Assembly (NCBI GenBank): GCA_014379275.1
Contig: JACMMA010000456.1
Span: 1-6,064, forward strand
Direction: 5' to 3'
DNA from: Armatimonadota bacterium
GTDB lineage: Bacteria; Armatimonadota; Armatimonadia; Armatimonadales; Armatimonadaceae
Length of the DNA: 6,064 nt
Positions 5,868-6,064 of the stretch are shown one piece after another (within the stretch, counting starts at the first letter, position 1; each line of letters begins with the position of its first letter). Both the position numbers and the translations under genes were made by a program. The notes beneath the pieces were generated by a model. It did no database searches. It was given only the letters and a program-made list of their open reading frames with translations, and was not told the origin of the DNA.

Positions 5868-6064
5868 TGTGGACTTCGTCCAAACCGGAGCGTTTGAATT
5901 TGAAATGGCTGGAGTGTGAAACGCAACGCATCGGCGGCGGTACTTGTTATTCCTTCCCCTCGATTCTCGCGCAGATCACAGGTCCAGACGTGGTCCTGGT
6001 TCGCCCACGCGTCGGAAACGGTCACTGTCGCCTCAGTCGCGCACCCTGCCGTTTCGTACACGCG
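5858..6064 (-). CDS. C-terminal end of a probable GH38 alpha-mannosidase-like protein, 5' part outside window
   Basis: Only the last 68 residues are present; the frame is open to the window edge (RVYETAG...) and ends in TAA. The fragment reads as beta strands: RVYETAG at the start, ATEATVTV (9-16), VWTCDLREN, and finally LRFTLQPFQIQTLRFG near the end. The order R-(L/V)-Y-E, then a strand giving (E/C)-D-L-x-E, then L-x-P-F-(E/Q)-I-x-T-L-R is typical of the extreme C-terminal beta domain of GH38 alpha-mannosidases. The catalytic half lies outside, so activity cannot be judged. Other large glycosidases with similar C-terminal beta domains remain possible. The stop codon is 8 bases from the next gene's start, indicating an operon with the GH88/GH105-like gene. 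The GTG near the window edge is internal, not a start. Confidence 0.72.
   Translation of the reverse strand, partial: RVYETAGCATEATVTVSDAWANQDHVWTCDLRENRGEGITSTAADALRFTLQPFQIQTLRFGRSPQVK

Noticed and set aside
1..6064. Defence system, phage, mobile element, CRISPR array or RNA gene
   Set aside because: No direct repeat array, transposase or integrase motif, tRNA-like cloverleaf or rRNA-like stretch was found, and all long stretches are covered by metabolic genes. No gap over 300 bases exists.

Overview
The window is a dense, high-GC stretch of bacterial DNA (roughly 60% GC by eye). It holds six protein genes, two of them cut by the window edges, in two convergent runs. No RNA gene, CRISPR array, transposase, integrase or phage gene was seen. 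The gene families (DapA-like aldolase, Gfo/Idh/MocA oxidoreductase, LamG-fold protein, polysaccharide pyruvyl transferase-like protein, GH88/GH105-type hydrolase, GH38-type tail) suggest a carbohydrate-degrading bacterium of the Planctomycetota, Verrucomicrobiota/Lentisphaerota or Armatimonadota kind. That is inference from family content; no marker gene here fixes the phylum.

The plus-strand run covers 1-3056. It contains the C-terminal part of a dihydrodipicolinate synthase/N-acetylneuraminate lyase superfamily aldolase (1-816), a complete Gfo/Idh/MocA oxidoreductase (901-2208) and a LamG/concanavalin A-like protein (2238-3056). The minus-strand run is read from 6064 down to 3148. It contains the C-terminal end of a probable GH38 alpha-mannosidase-like protein (5858-6064), a GH88/GH105-like protein with a beta-rich N-terminal extension (4398-5849) and a polysaccharide pyruvyl transferase family protein (3148-4389). 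The three minus-strand genes are separated by only 8 bases at each junction and look like one operon. The runs meet tail to tail in a 91-base gap, 3057-3147.

The likely theme is breakdown of a complex, possibly acidic glycan. The hydrolases would release sugars or unsaturated uronic acids, and the oxidoreductase and the aldolase would process the sugar or sugar acid. None of the four genes with a visible N-terminus has an evident signal peptide, so these steps look cytoplasmic. No substrate can be named from sequence alone.

The most distinctive non-coding feature is a short palindrome with the core TCGGGGGAAT-AC-ATTCCCCCGA. It occurs in the two largest intergenic gaps (842-863 and 3080-3101). 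Its asymmetric two-base centre shows that the second copy is the reverse complement of the first, with one substitution. Neither copy is followed by a clear T-tract.
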